Origin: Tuctoria greenei
Taxonomy: Eukaryota > Streptophyta > Magnoliopsida > Poales > Poaceae
NCBI GenBank assembly: GCA_036927565.1
Contig: JAYESD010000011.1
Location: forward strand, 93,781,178-93,845,177
DNA length: 64,000 bases
Direction of reading: 5' to 3'
Under the pieces are notes generated by a model. That model made no database searches. It was given only the letters and a program-made list of their open reading frames with translations, and was not told where the DNA came from. Every line of letters begins with the position of its first letter. Within the stretch, counting starts at the first letter, position 1. The position numbers and the translations under genes are program-made. Positions 1 through 9,069 of the stretch are shown one piece after another.

Positions 1-286
1 TGACTTGGGTGTGGCTATACCCTTTGGTGGGTGCCACAACGTGGATGTAGGAAGATCTTGACGATCCTGCCGAACCACGGGATAAATCTTCGTGTCTCCT
101 CGGGAGTTTGCATTCTCTTCCTCTCACCCTACACTTATGCATTTTATATACCGCGAAGTTGCTATTTACTTGAATGCATAGGTTGTTTGCGTAGGGAATT
201 GGGCTTTTAGTAATTAAGTTTTATTGCCTTATTTTTGAAAAGAAGCCCAATTCACCCCCCCCCCTCTTGGGCATTCGATCCTTACA
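1..286 (+). mobile_element. 3' end of a Sirevirus-like copia LTR (partial)
   Basis: The segment has the layout of the last part of a Sirevirus-type LTR: a stretch reading CTTCGTGTCTCC, an AT-rich tract, then a C-run beginning TTCACCC near 251, ending in CTTACA at 286. The complete LTR at 23203-24760 ends with the same order of landmarks. No tRNA-type primer site follows directly, so this could be a 3' LTR end or an end detached from its element. The 5' part lies outside the window. The family assignment is by layout, not alignment. Confidence 0.5.
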
Positions 287-324
287 CCCGTTTTGTCCGT
301 TTTTCACCGGTAAGGAAGCTACTG

Positions 325-472
325 TCTGACTTTAGACTAGTCCGGCCTCGAGCAGACTAGATCGGACTTAAAAAAAGTGTCAAGTCCGAATGGCTAGACT
401 GTCCGTTTTTAATGGACTAAGATGTATTGTATGAGTTCGGACTACTCCGGCCCTGTGCGGACTAGTCCGGGC
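325..472. repeat. Cluster of GACTAGTC-type palindromes
   Basis: Short palindromes based on GGACTAGTCC and near variants recur at about 335, 438 and 461, some extended to TCCGG. The same core fills the LTRs of the Sirevirus element at 23203-34736. Here they sit between an LTR end and the Copia-1 leader, so they may be a remnant of Sirevirus non-coding sequence. Confidence 0.6.
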
Positions 473-547
473 TGTACACTTAAGTTTGCTTATTTAATTA
501 AGCTTGCATTGCGAGTTAAATTTATATTGTCATAGTAATGTTGTCAA

Positions 548-806
548 CTAACCAAAGTGAAAGATAAATTGATATGTCATTTGAAATTTTAAGTTGCATG
601 GAATTTTATCGAGTAACCAAAACGAAAAATAAAATTGCCATGTTCTTAAGCTATTTTAATGTCATTATTGGCTGAATGAAGCAAAGACATTAATATTCAG
701 TTTTGGTCAAGTAACCAAAGTAACCAAAGTGAAAGATAATTACTTTTTTTCAGTTGTTCTCAAATATTGAGTTTTGGTCAAGTAACCAAAGTGAAAGATA
801 AAACTC
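548..806 (+). repeat. Interspersed short repeats in Copia-1 leader
   Basis: The phrase TAACCAAAGTGAAAGATAA or a close variant occurs at about 550, 613, 713 (with a doubled TAACCAAAG), and 782. Spacing is irregular (about 60-100 bases), so this is a dispersed leader repeat and not a simple tandem array. It lies just upstream of the Copia-1 gag. Confidence 0.7.
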
Positions 807-869
807 AATATTTTCTTATGATTAATGTCTATGCATTCACTTATGATTTGCTTTTGATTATGAAGGTTC

Positions 870-1670
870 CTCCAATGCAAATTCAGCACTGAGTTTCATC
901 GCATCCATTGATCCACCTAATGGAAGCAATTATGGGAGATGGAGAGTAAAAGTGGATATTGCATTAGCGGTCTCCGAAATTGATTTAGCTCTCATGACTC
1001 CATATCCTGTTGAGCCGGAGGCTCCAATATGAAATGCTGATAAAACTCATGAGTCCTTTGCTGAGAGGACAAAGGACTACACTAATGAGCTATTGGCTTG
1101 TGACATAGCTCGTGTTAAGTGGAACAAATCAAACAGAAAATGTTTGATGGTCATTAAGGGCACTATCACTGAGGCCATTTGGAGAGCAATCCCTGAATAT
1201 GAAACTGCCACTGAGTACCTTCAAAAGATTGAGAGTTAGTTTATTGGTTCTTCCAAGGCTATAGAAAGTACTCGCTTGATTACCGAAAAGTATTATGGAG
1301 GTGGTGTGCGAGAGCATATTTTAAGGATGACAAATATGGCAACAAACTTAAGCATATGGATTTGTGGATTAAAGATGAGTTCATTGTGTATCTCATTTTT
1401 ACCTCACTTCCAAAGGAATTTGAGACATTTGTCATCAACTACAACTCTCAACCTGAACAATGGAACTTAAAAAAACTCATTGCTATGTGTGTTGAGGAGG
1501 AAGAGATGATTAAGCCCCTCCGTGGTAATGATTCCATCAACTATGTGAATGAAAAAATTAAGGCTCAGAATAATTATTCTTCTAGGCAATCTTTTAAGAA
1601 TCATGGTTCTTCTTACTATTATAAAGTAAAAGGTAAGGCTCCACAAAATCATTCTTACATTGGGATGTGA
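870..1670 (+). pseudogene. Copia-1 gag (degraded)
   Basis: Gag nucleocapsid precursor of a Ty1/copia element, the structural protein of the cytoplasmic virus-like particle. The reading frame near 910-1000 contains GSNYGRWR, a typical copia gag start, followed by stop codons (for example at about 1029 and 1237). A second open stretch (1356-1670) contains LPKEFETF, an acidic EEEE patch and a basic tail. The same segment recurs at 19690-20000 in Copia-2, which supports homology. It is broken in several places and cannot give a full protein. Confidence 0.75.
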
Positions 1671-4436
1671 AAGTGGAGAAAGATCAGCGCTGCTTCTGTT
1701 TAGATAAAAGTTACCATCAGAAGGATTGCATAGGCTTCCTTAAATGGTATTGCAAAAATGGTAATGATCCTGTAATCTTTGTTGATGAATCTCTGCTTTT
1801 AGATTATACACCGTCAACTTAGTGGATTGACTCAAGTGCCACCATGCATGTTTGCAATTCGTGGCAGGGGTTAAATATTAGAAGGATCCTAAAAAGAGGG
1901 AAAAGGGCCTGTAGAAGTGTAGACTAAGACACTTCCCTTGGTACTACTGAGAAGTAGTCCGAGAAGGTTTGTATGTAGGCGGGGTGCTAATCAAGATCAA
2001 GAACAAGGGTGAACACAAAGGATTTTACGTGGTTTGGGCCACCTGAGCGTAATACCCTACTCCATGTTGTGTGTGTTGATTGTAGGAGTATACATAAGTG
2101 TGAGCTTAGTCTGGAATCAGTTGCGTGTACCTAGCTTAGTCTCTACCGTGCAGTGCAACCCTTTTATATGCCAAGGACTGGCTGTTACAGTATGCGCCCT
2201 GGATCGACATGTGGCCCCAGCTATAATAACCGCCCTATACTCAATCTGCAGGTGTTAAGGGTGATTAATAGTGTGATAATGTGCCTTAATGGCAGCGTTA
2301 GCAGTCTTGCCAGTCCTCTAACTGTGCGTCATTAATATAGCATTAATGACGTGTTAACCATGTCTTCTAATGACCGATTGATAGCCCTTGAATGTCCGTG
2401 CCGTAGGAGATCCCGAAGTCTTCACGTCGCAGACTTAGATCTGGATGTGTGACATGTGGTAGCTCTGGAGCTTCCCTTTGTGGGGAGGCAGGTCTAGAGC
2501 TACTCAACACGTGGCAGCACCAGAGCTTCTCCAATCGGGGAGGCAGGTCCAACGCCTCGGGACACGTGGCAGCACCGGAGCCATCCTAAGGAGGAAGGCA
2601 GGTCCGGCACTGCGGGACACATGGCAGCATCGGAGCCACCCTAAGGAGGGAGGCATGTCTGGCACTACAGGACACGTGGCAACACTAGAGCCACCCTAAG
2701 GAGGGAGGCAGGTCCGGCACTATGGGACACTTGTTGCCTCCGAATGTCCACAATACTGGAAGGTGGAACTCGACGCGTCTTCTTCTGGTACCAAGGGATA
2801 CCTAGTATGCAGGGTATCGATAGGGCCATTAAAGTTGTTGATGGCCATGAAGCAGAAGTGAAAGCCATTGAAGATTATCCATTAGAATTAAGAAATGGAT
2901 TTGTACTTACACTTTGAGATGTATTATATGTATCCTCTCTAAGTAGAAATTTGATTTCAACATCATGCCTAGATTATAATGGTTATGTATGCCAATTTAG
3001 CAAAGACAGATGTATAATTAAGTTTGATAATAAGATTGTCCGTATTGTCATAAGACAAGGCATGCTATACTTATTATCTATGCATGATGATATTAATATT
3101 GTAAGTGATGATCAATTTTCCTCTTATCAGAGTAAGCGCAAAAGAATCAATTCCGAAATGTCTTCGGAATTATGGCATTGTAGCTTAGGTCATATTTCCG
3201 AGGGGGGGGGGGAATTGAACAATTGATTTCACAATCAATTCTTCCTCATTTTGATTTATCGAATTCATACAAATGCATAGATCGCATCAAGGGAAAATTT
3301 GTTAAGAAAAAATAAGAAAGGTGTCATAGGTATTACATGAATTTTAGAATTAATCCACACTGACATTTGTGGTCCATTTCTTGTAGTATACATTGATGGT
3401 TTTGATTCGTTCATAACCTTCACTGATGATTATTCTCGCTATGACTATATTTATCTAATTAAAGAACGCTCTGAAGTGTTGGATAAATTTAAGATATTTA
3501 AGGCTGATGTTGAAAATCAGCACAATATTAAGATAAAAGTAGTAAGATTCGATCGTGATGGTGAGTACTACGGTCTTCATACCCCGTATGGCCAAGTTCC
3601 TAGACCATTTGATATGTTCCTACAAGAAAATAGCATAGTTGCTAGTTTTCCACATCGAGCGAGCCTCAACAAAATGGAGTAGCGGAATGGCGCAACCGCA
3701 CGCTAATAGTTATGGCAAGGTCCATGTTAAGTCAATCATATTTTCCAATTAGCTTATGGATGGAGGCATTAAAAACCGTCAGTCATGAAATCAGGTTCCT
3801 ACTAAGTCAGTGCCTAAAACATCATATGAGTTGTGCATAGGTGGTAAGTCCTCATTAAATTTTATGCATATATGGGGTTGTCCCGCTGAGGCAAAAATAT
3901 TTAACCCAAACATTAATAAATTGGATGATAAGACAATAAGTGGCCATTTTATTGACTATGCAGAAAAGGGTAAAGGATATCATTTCTACTGTCCAGAATA
4001 ATATACGAAGTTTGTAGAAACGAGACATGTTATCTTTTTAGAGGATGTCATCATCAAGAGGAGTACGGTAAGATGCAAAATTGATCTTGAAGAGAAGCAT
4101 ATTTATATAACCACTTCTATGATTCAAGAATCGTATTTCTCATTACCTAGTGTTGTTGAATCATCTGTTCCTGTTTCTGAAAATTCAACACCTGTTGTTA
4201 GTTCTCCATTGGCAACAAAATTATTAAAGAGATTGAACATTCTAAGCCTGTTGTCATTAATAGTGAAGAGAAACAACAACCTCAAAATGAGGATAATGTG
4301 CAATTAATAAGATCTCAACAAGAAAGAAGATCGGCCATTTCAGACGATTATGAGATCTATATGAGTGAAGCAACTCCAATAGAGGGTGATCCCACCATAT
4401 TTGAAGAAGCTATTGGAAATCCTCAATCATCTGTCC
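1671..4436 (+). pseudogene. Copia-1 zinc knuckle, protease and integrase remnants
   Basis: Continuation of the Copia-1 polyprotein. A zinc-knuckle-like CFCLDKSYHQKDC is readable at about 1690-1730, and the protease active-site region reads WIDSSAT near 1825, where Copia-2 has WIDSGAT, so the glycine of the aspartic-protease triad is changed. The frame is interrupted by an inserted LTR at 1910-2822 and resumes at 2823. Integrase-core pieces follow at 3340-3760, including the D-containing HTDICG and TDDYSRYD. Similarity to Copia-2 stops at about 4436, just before reverse transcriptase would begin, so RT and RNase H are absent. Numerous stops and frameshifts. Confidence 0.75.
1910..2822 (-). mobile_element. 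Solo LTR of a gypsy-type element, reverse orientation
   Basis: A 913-base insertion splits Copia-1. The 5-base target duplication GGGCC flanks it exactly (1905-1909 and 2823-2827), and the uninterrupted reading in Copia-2 (about 20255) confirms the empty site. The reverse complement shares with the gypsy LTR at 16835-18002 an early TATCG(A/G)TACCCTG, GC-rich minisatellite units and a shared block around GTAGGGTATTACGCTC...AACCACGTAA. One end is a canonical CA (reverse strand); the other lacks the expected TG, so the first bases are lost or changed. No internal region is present. Confidence 0.8.
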
Positions 4437-5023
4437 TCAATCAATTATTATGTTTATTTGGGATGATGGGATTATTTCTGCTTTTCATATGTTTTAAATG
4501 TACTATTTAGCAAATAGTTATTATTTATTATCATTCCTTATTTAAGCTATGTGTCTCTTGCATCTATCGAAGTGTGAGGTGAGAGGCGCACCAACAAACG
4601 GTGTAAGATCGTAATAGCGACATATGGTGACCTATCTTGGTGTGCGTCCTCTACATGGTATTGGCAGATCTAAGAACGGTCGCAGCTATGCCTGTAAACA
4701 GCGCACTATCCGCTTTTTAGCGGTCCGCGCGTCTGCAGCGGCATCTGTAAAGCCATCGCTATAGTCGAGGTCGCTACAGGAGACCTTCAAACTAAGCGGT
4801 CTCCTGTATCCACCGTCAAATGTCAGCTCAGATCGGCGGGTTCATTCGCGTGTTCGGTGGGAGGTTCGTTCGTCGGCGGAACTGCGCGCAGCAGCGCTTG
4901 GCACGGGGACGCCGGAGCCGACGGCGCCGGAGGCGGGAAGAGGAGACCATGCCATAGAAAGACTGAGTCGGGGAGGACGAGGTCGCCGGAGAGGTTGGAC
5001 CGACGAAGATGGTAGGATCCGAG
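4437..5023. other. Unassigned sequence between Copia-1 and CACTA-A
   Basis: AT-rich to about 4560, then increasingly GC-rich. A small inverted repeat (AGGAGACC...GGTCTCCT) lies near 4780-4805. No credible reading frame or element end was recognised. The GC-rich part could be an older DNA-transposon subterminal region or degraded host sequence. Confidence 0.4.
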
Positions 5024-6467
5024 CACTACTACAAAAAGAATTTTTACAGGCGCCTCAATTTTTCAAACACAGGCGGTCCTTAAAAATATGCGACTGTGAT
5101 GACGAATGATATAATAACCGTCTGTGATGAAAGAACAACACAGGCGGATTTTAAAGAACAACCGTCTGGGTAAATACATGATCTTCAGAATCGGTTCTTA
5201 ATTAAGAACCGCCTGTAATGCAACGAACTTCACAGACGGATTATAAGAAACAACCGTCTGGGTAAATACATGATCTTCATAGACGGTTATTAATTATTAA
5301 CCGTCTGCAATGCAATGAACTTCACAGGCGAATTTTAAGAATGGCCGGTTTGTAGAAGTATTCCTGATGGAGGAGCCGACAGGATTGCTTCTGAACTCTG
5401 TCAGTTCATTCGTCGCGAAATTTTGCACAAAACGGGGAAGTTCTTTGATAAGAGAGGTTCAGCAGCTGATGTGCCAAAACTTTCCGACTATACCAATCTA
5501 AACAGTTTTTAGTGGAAACTTGTAAACTTTGAGATGAAATTGTATCTGTAACTTGTGTGTATGTATATTGTTTTAGTGAAATTGACTTCTGTGATGATAA
5601 TATTGTTGTCTTTTGTTCTGTGATGATTGTTGTTTTTTGTTCTGTGATTATATTGAATTGACCTGGAAATTTGAAATAACAGCAGTAGTACTGCATGACT
5701 GTGAAAAACAATTATCACAGGCGGCTAGATACAAGTAAAGAAACATCTGTGATAACCTAATTTTCACAGGCGGTGTCTCTTATGGTAGAAACTGGCTGCG
5801 TTAAAGGGTCTTCACAGACGACTGATATAGGTAAACTCCGTCTGTGATAACACCATTATCATAGACGAGTTAGTTATGCTTCAATAACCGTCTGTAAAGA
5901 CACATTATCATTGACGGTTAGTTATGCTTCAAAACCCGCCTGTGAAGACATATTATCATAGGCGGTTAGTTATGCTTCAAAATCCGCCTGTGAATACACA
6001 TTATCATAGGCGGTTAGTTATGCTTCAATACCCGACTGTGAAGACTCATTATCATAGGCGGTTAGTTATGCTTCAAAATCCGCCTGTGAAGACAAATTAT
6101 CATTGGCGGTTAGTTATGCTTCAATACCCGGCTGTGAAGACTTCTTATCGTAGGCGGTTAGTTATTCTTCAATAACCGTCTGTGATAAGACGTTTATCAC
6201 AGACGGTTATATATGCTGCACGACCCGTCTGTGATAAAGTATTTTCACAGACGGCTAGCCTAAGTAAAGAACCGCCTATGATAATCGGTCTTCACAGACG
6301 GCTATCCTTAGTGAAGAACCGCCTATGATAATTAGTCTTCACAGGCGGTTTCACTTCTCCGCCTGTGAAATTGCGGATTATCACAGACTCTTCGTTTCAG
6401 GCGGTTTTAAAAGCCGTCTGTGATAATAGGTTTGGAGCCGCATGTGATGAGGCTTATTGTAGCAGTG
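5024..6467. mobile_element. CACTA-A, non-autonomous CACTA transposon
   Basis: The element starts CACTACTACAAAAAG and ends, on the opposite strand, CACTGCTACAATAAG. Both sides carry the 3-base target duplication GAG (5021-5023, 6468-6470), as expected for the CACTA (En/Spm) superfamily. Almost the whole 1444 bases consist of subterminal-type repeats with cores CAGGCGG/CCGCCTG or CAGACGG/CCGTCTG in both orientations. No transposase frame is present, so it must have been mobilised in trans. Confidence 0.9.
5856..6191. repeat. 48-bp tandem hairpin array inside CACTA-A
   Basis: About seven tandem copies of a 48-base unit. Each contains GGCGGTTAGTTATGCTTCAA followed by CCGCCTGTGAAGAC, so each unit can fold by pairing GGCGG with CCGCC. 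Because 48 is divisible by three, the array reads as an open frame with a 16-residue repeat, which is an artefact. In this superfamily subterminal repeats are transposase-accessory binding sites; that role is inferred here. Confidence 0.85.
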
Positions 6468-7975
6468 GAGGATGAAGACGACGAGACGAGATCTGCCCGC
6501 CCATGGCCTCCTGCTACGGATCTGCCCGCGAGCACGGCAGGAAGGTGCGAGCTCCACGGCACGAGGGGTGAGCTCCACGGCAGGAGGGCGCGAGCTCCAC
6601 GGCAGGAGGGGCCAGATCCACGGGAGGAGGGCGAGCTCTACGAGAGCTAGATCCATATCAGGAGGGCGAGCTCCACGAGAGCTCCCGGAGAGATAAGAAA
6701 TGGAGAAGGTTAGCGGTGCTGCGGGAGGAAGAAAAATCTTCCCAGGAATCTTTTGGAGGAAGAGAAATCTCCCGTGAATGTTCTGGAAAGGTGGGGAAAA
6801 GAAATAAGGGAGAGAAAAAATGAAAAAGAGAGGAAAATAGGGGAAATATAAATAAATGGAAAAGTGAAAAATAAAAAGATGAAAATAACTGAATAATAGG
6901 AATAAAGATGAAATAAAGGAAAATAAAAAAGAAAAGATAGTTATATTATATAATATAAAATATATAATAGTTGATATAAAGTGTGATTTAGAGGTGAACG
7001 AGCGTGGAGAATGAAACTGTAAAGCAAAGATTTTTTTAGAGGTGAGATATAGAGGTGGGATATAGAGGTCTACGAGTGTGAGCAGTCTAAGCGAGACACC
7101 TTCACATCCTCAGCAGTCTGATGTCAGACCATCACCTTGATGTGCAACGTATTACTTTATTCTATGATAGGGCTCTTATGTTTCTTCCCTTCATGAATGG
7201 TCGTAGTAGACTAGTAGTCGGGCCATTGTGTCATGTTGGTATCAATGTGGGTAACGTGTCCTGCTTCACCTAAGCCAGTCCAAGGAGATCTCCATCCGTG
7301 ACATGCCTCGCTTCATCAAAATCATTGGACATGTCATCATTGATTATCCTGGTGTGGTTAGAAGTAGGATTGGTTGCCGCGGTGGAAGAGGTCTATAAGG
7401 CTCCTGAGATGACAGCTTCGATCTCAATGCTAATGTCAATTTCGAGAAATTACTTTTAGAAAGTAGTTTTTATTTTAATTTATTTCTTTGGACTGTGTGC
7501 ATCCGTGGTGTCTCGACTTGCTCTTGACATTATGTTATGTAGAAGTCAGTGTAATTTGTATCTTCTTGATATTTGTATCTTCTTGTTAATGTAAAAACAG
7601 AGGTAGTACATATGATCTTGATACTTTGACAAACAGGTGGTGAAACTCGCGGAAAGCTCTCTGCGATCCAAGCAAATTTGGGACCAGAACATATCTGATT
7701 TTGGAAGAGGATCATGATCGACGGCGAAGCGATGAAGCCGACACATCAGACGAGAAGCCATGAAATGAGAAATACACTTATACATTTCGAGAATTTAGAT
7801 CGATAGAAGGAGGAGCGCACACATTGATACGTTCTTGCGAAAAAAGCATATGTTGATACGTTGGGCTGCAGGTTGCTGCTGGGCTGCAGAAACCTGGTGT
7901 TTCGTCTTTGGGCTAAGTAAAACTTGGAGTATAGTATCTGTACACGCAAAATTATAGGCTGGGCTCCAGACCATC
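6468..7975. other. Unassigned interval between CACTA-A and CACTA-B
   Basis: 6530-6690 is GC-rich with a loose tandem repeat of about 22 bases (GAGCTCCACGGCAGGAGGGC and variants). 6690-6960 is purine-rich and then almost pure A/T. 7070-7460 has balanced composition and may be a decayed coding fragment, but no family was recognised. The rest is featureless. No open frame here is convincing. Confidence 0.4.
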
Positions 7976-7998
7976 CACTACAGGAAACACGAACAATT

Positions 7999-8262
7999 AG
8001 GTCGGCTAGAGCAACTTACGTGTGTCAGTCAACGTAAGTTAAATAACTTGCGTCGGGCGTTGGTAACCGACGTAAGTTTGCTAAGTTACGTCGGCTGCAG
8101 TCCTTCAGCCGACGTAAGTAAACTAACCGACGGCATTAAACGGAGATAGACGTCGGCCGTTGCCTGCAGCCGACATAACTAACTTGGCCGATGGAAGTTC
8201 TCGCTTGCTTACGTCGGCCCTAACGTTGGCCGACGTAAATTACTGAAGCCGACTTAAGTGAG
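7999..8262. repeat. CACTA-B left subterminal repeats
   Basis: Repeats of ACTTACGTCGGC and its complement occur in both orientations every 15-40 bases, including at about 8030, 8065, 8090, 8110 and 8235. They match the array at the right end. Confidence 0.85.
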
Positions 8263-8385
8263 GAATTTAACCTAACCGCGTGAGCCGCGCGCGCACACGC
8301 GCCTCTTTCTTTTCCCCGCTACCTTCGTACAACTAAATTTGAATCTCTTCGTCCTCTCGCGGAAACATGTAATACCTGAGTTGTT

Positions 8386-9003
8386 ATGAGGGCAATTGAT
8401 TCGCAAGAACGTGAAACTCATTACTACAGGATTATTAAAAAAATCTTTGAATTCTCTTTTGTCACAAACAAGACAATTCGAGCAGTATTCTTTGACTGTG
8501 AATGGTTTGATTCCATTCGTGGAATTCGAGTAAACAAATTTTGTATGGTCGAAGTAAAACACAAGGAACAGTTGAAAGGATTCGATTCATTAGTTCTTGC
8601 ACACCAAGTAGAGCAAGTGTACTATCTACCTTATCTATGCAATAAATTCAAAGCTTGGTGGGTGATACATAAGGTGAATCCTCATGAGAGGTTATACCCT
8701 CCAGGAGATGATGATTACCATGAGAAAGCTGAGGCTGATGAGGTCTACCAAGAGGAAGAGTTGCCAGACTCCTTCTCAGTCGAGCCAGGTGTAGGACTCG
8801 ATGACTTAGTTGGAGACGCTCAAGATATCGAGACTGGCTTGGAAGTGGCAACAGAGTCAGAATCGGAAACTGAGGAAATCAATGACTTAGTCGAACCTTC
8901 TAATTTGCCGAAACAAAAACGATATGCGAAAGAAGAAGATCGATGGGCTGGTTTAAGGAGTAGGGTTCATGACCGTGATGTTGATGAATTTTCAAATTTA
9001 TGA
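8386..9003 (+). pseudogene. CACTA transposase C-terminal fragment (DUF4216-like)
   Basis: A 205-residue open frame matching, from knowledge of the family, the DUF4216 region found at the C-terminus of plant CACTA TNP2-type transposases. Visible hallmarks are HYYRIIKKIFE (about residues 12-22), VFFDCEWFDSIRGIR (about 34-48), KFCMVEVKH and VLAHQVEQVYYLP, followed by WWVIHKVNPHERLY. The C-terminal third is acidic and low complexity (EEEELPDS, ESESETEE), ending in a short basic stretch. The catalytic DDE part that should precede it is missing; the sequence upstream is subterminal repeat. Used alone it would not catalyse transposition. The ATG at 8386 is probably an internal methionine of the former protein. 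Confidence 0.85.
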
Positions 9004-9069
9004 AGTGACGTTTTATTCACAAACTTAACATTAATTTTGTATATTATCTTAGCATATTAATCATTTATT

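Noticed and set aside
5924..6175. Open frame with a 16-residue repeat, apparently a repeat protein
   Set aside because: It is a by-product of the 48-base subterminal tandem array in CACTA-A.
5856..6191. Regular repeats resembling a CRISPR array
   Set aside because: Units are adjacent with no unique spacers, within a plant CACTA transposon.
8386..9003. An intact host gene
   Set aside because: The frame matches the C-terminal DUF4216 region of CACTA transposases and lies between CACTA-B termini.
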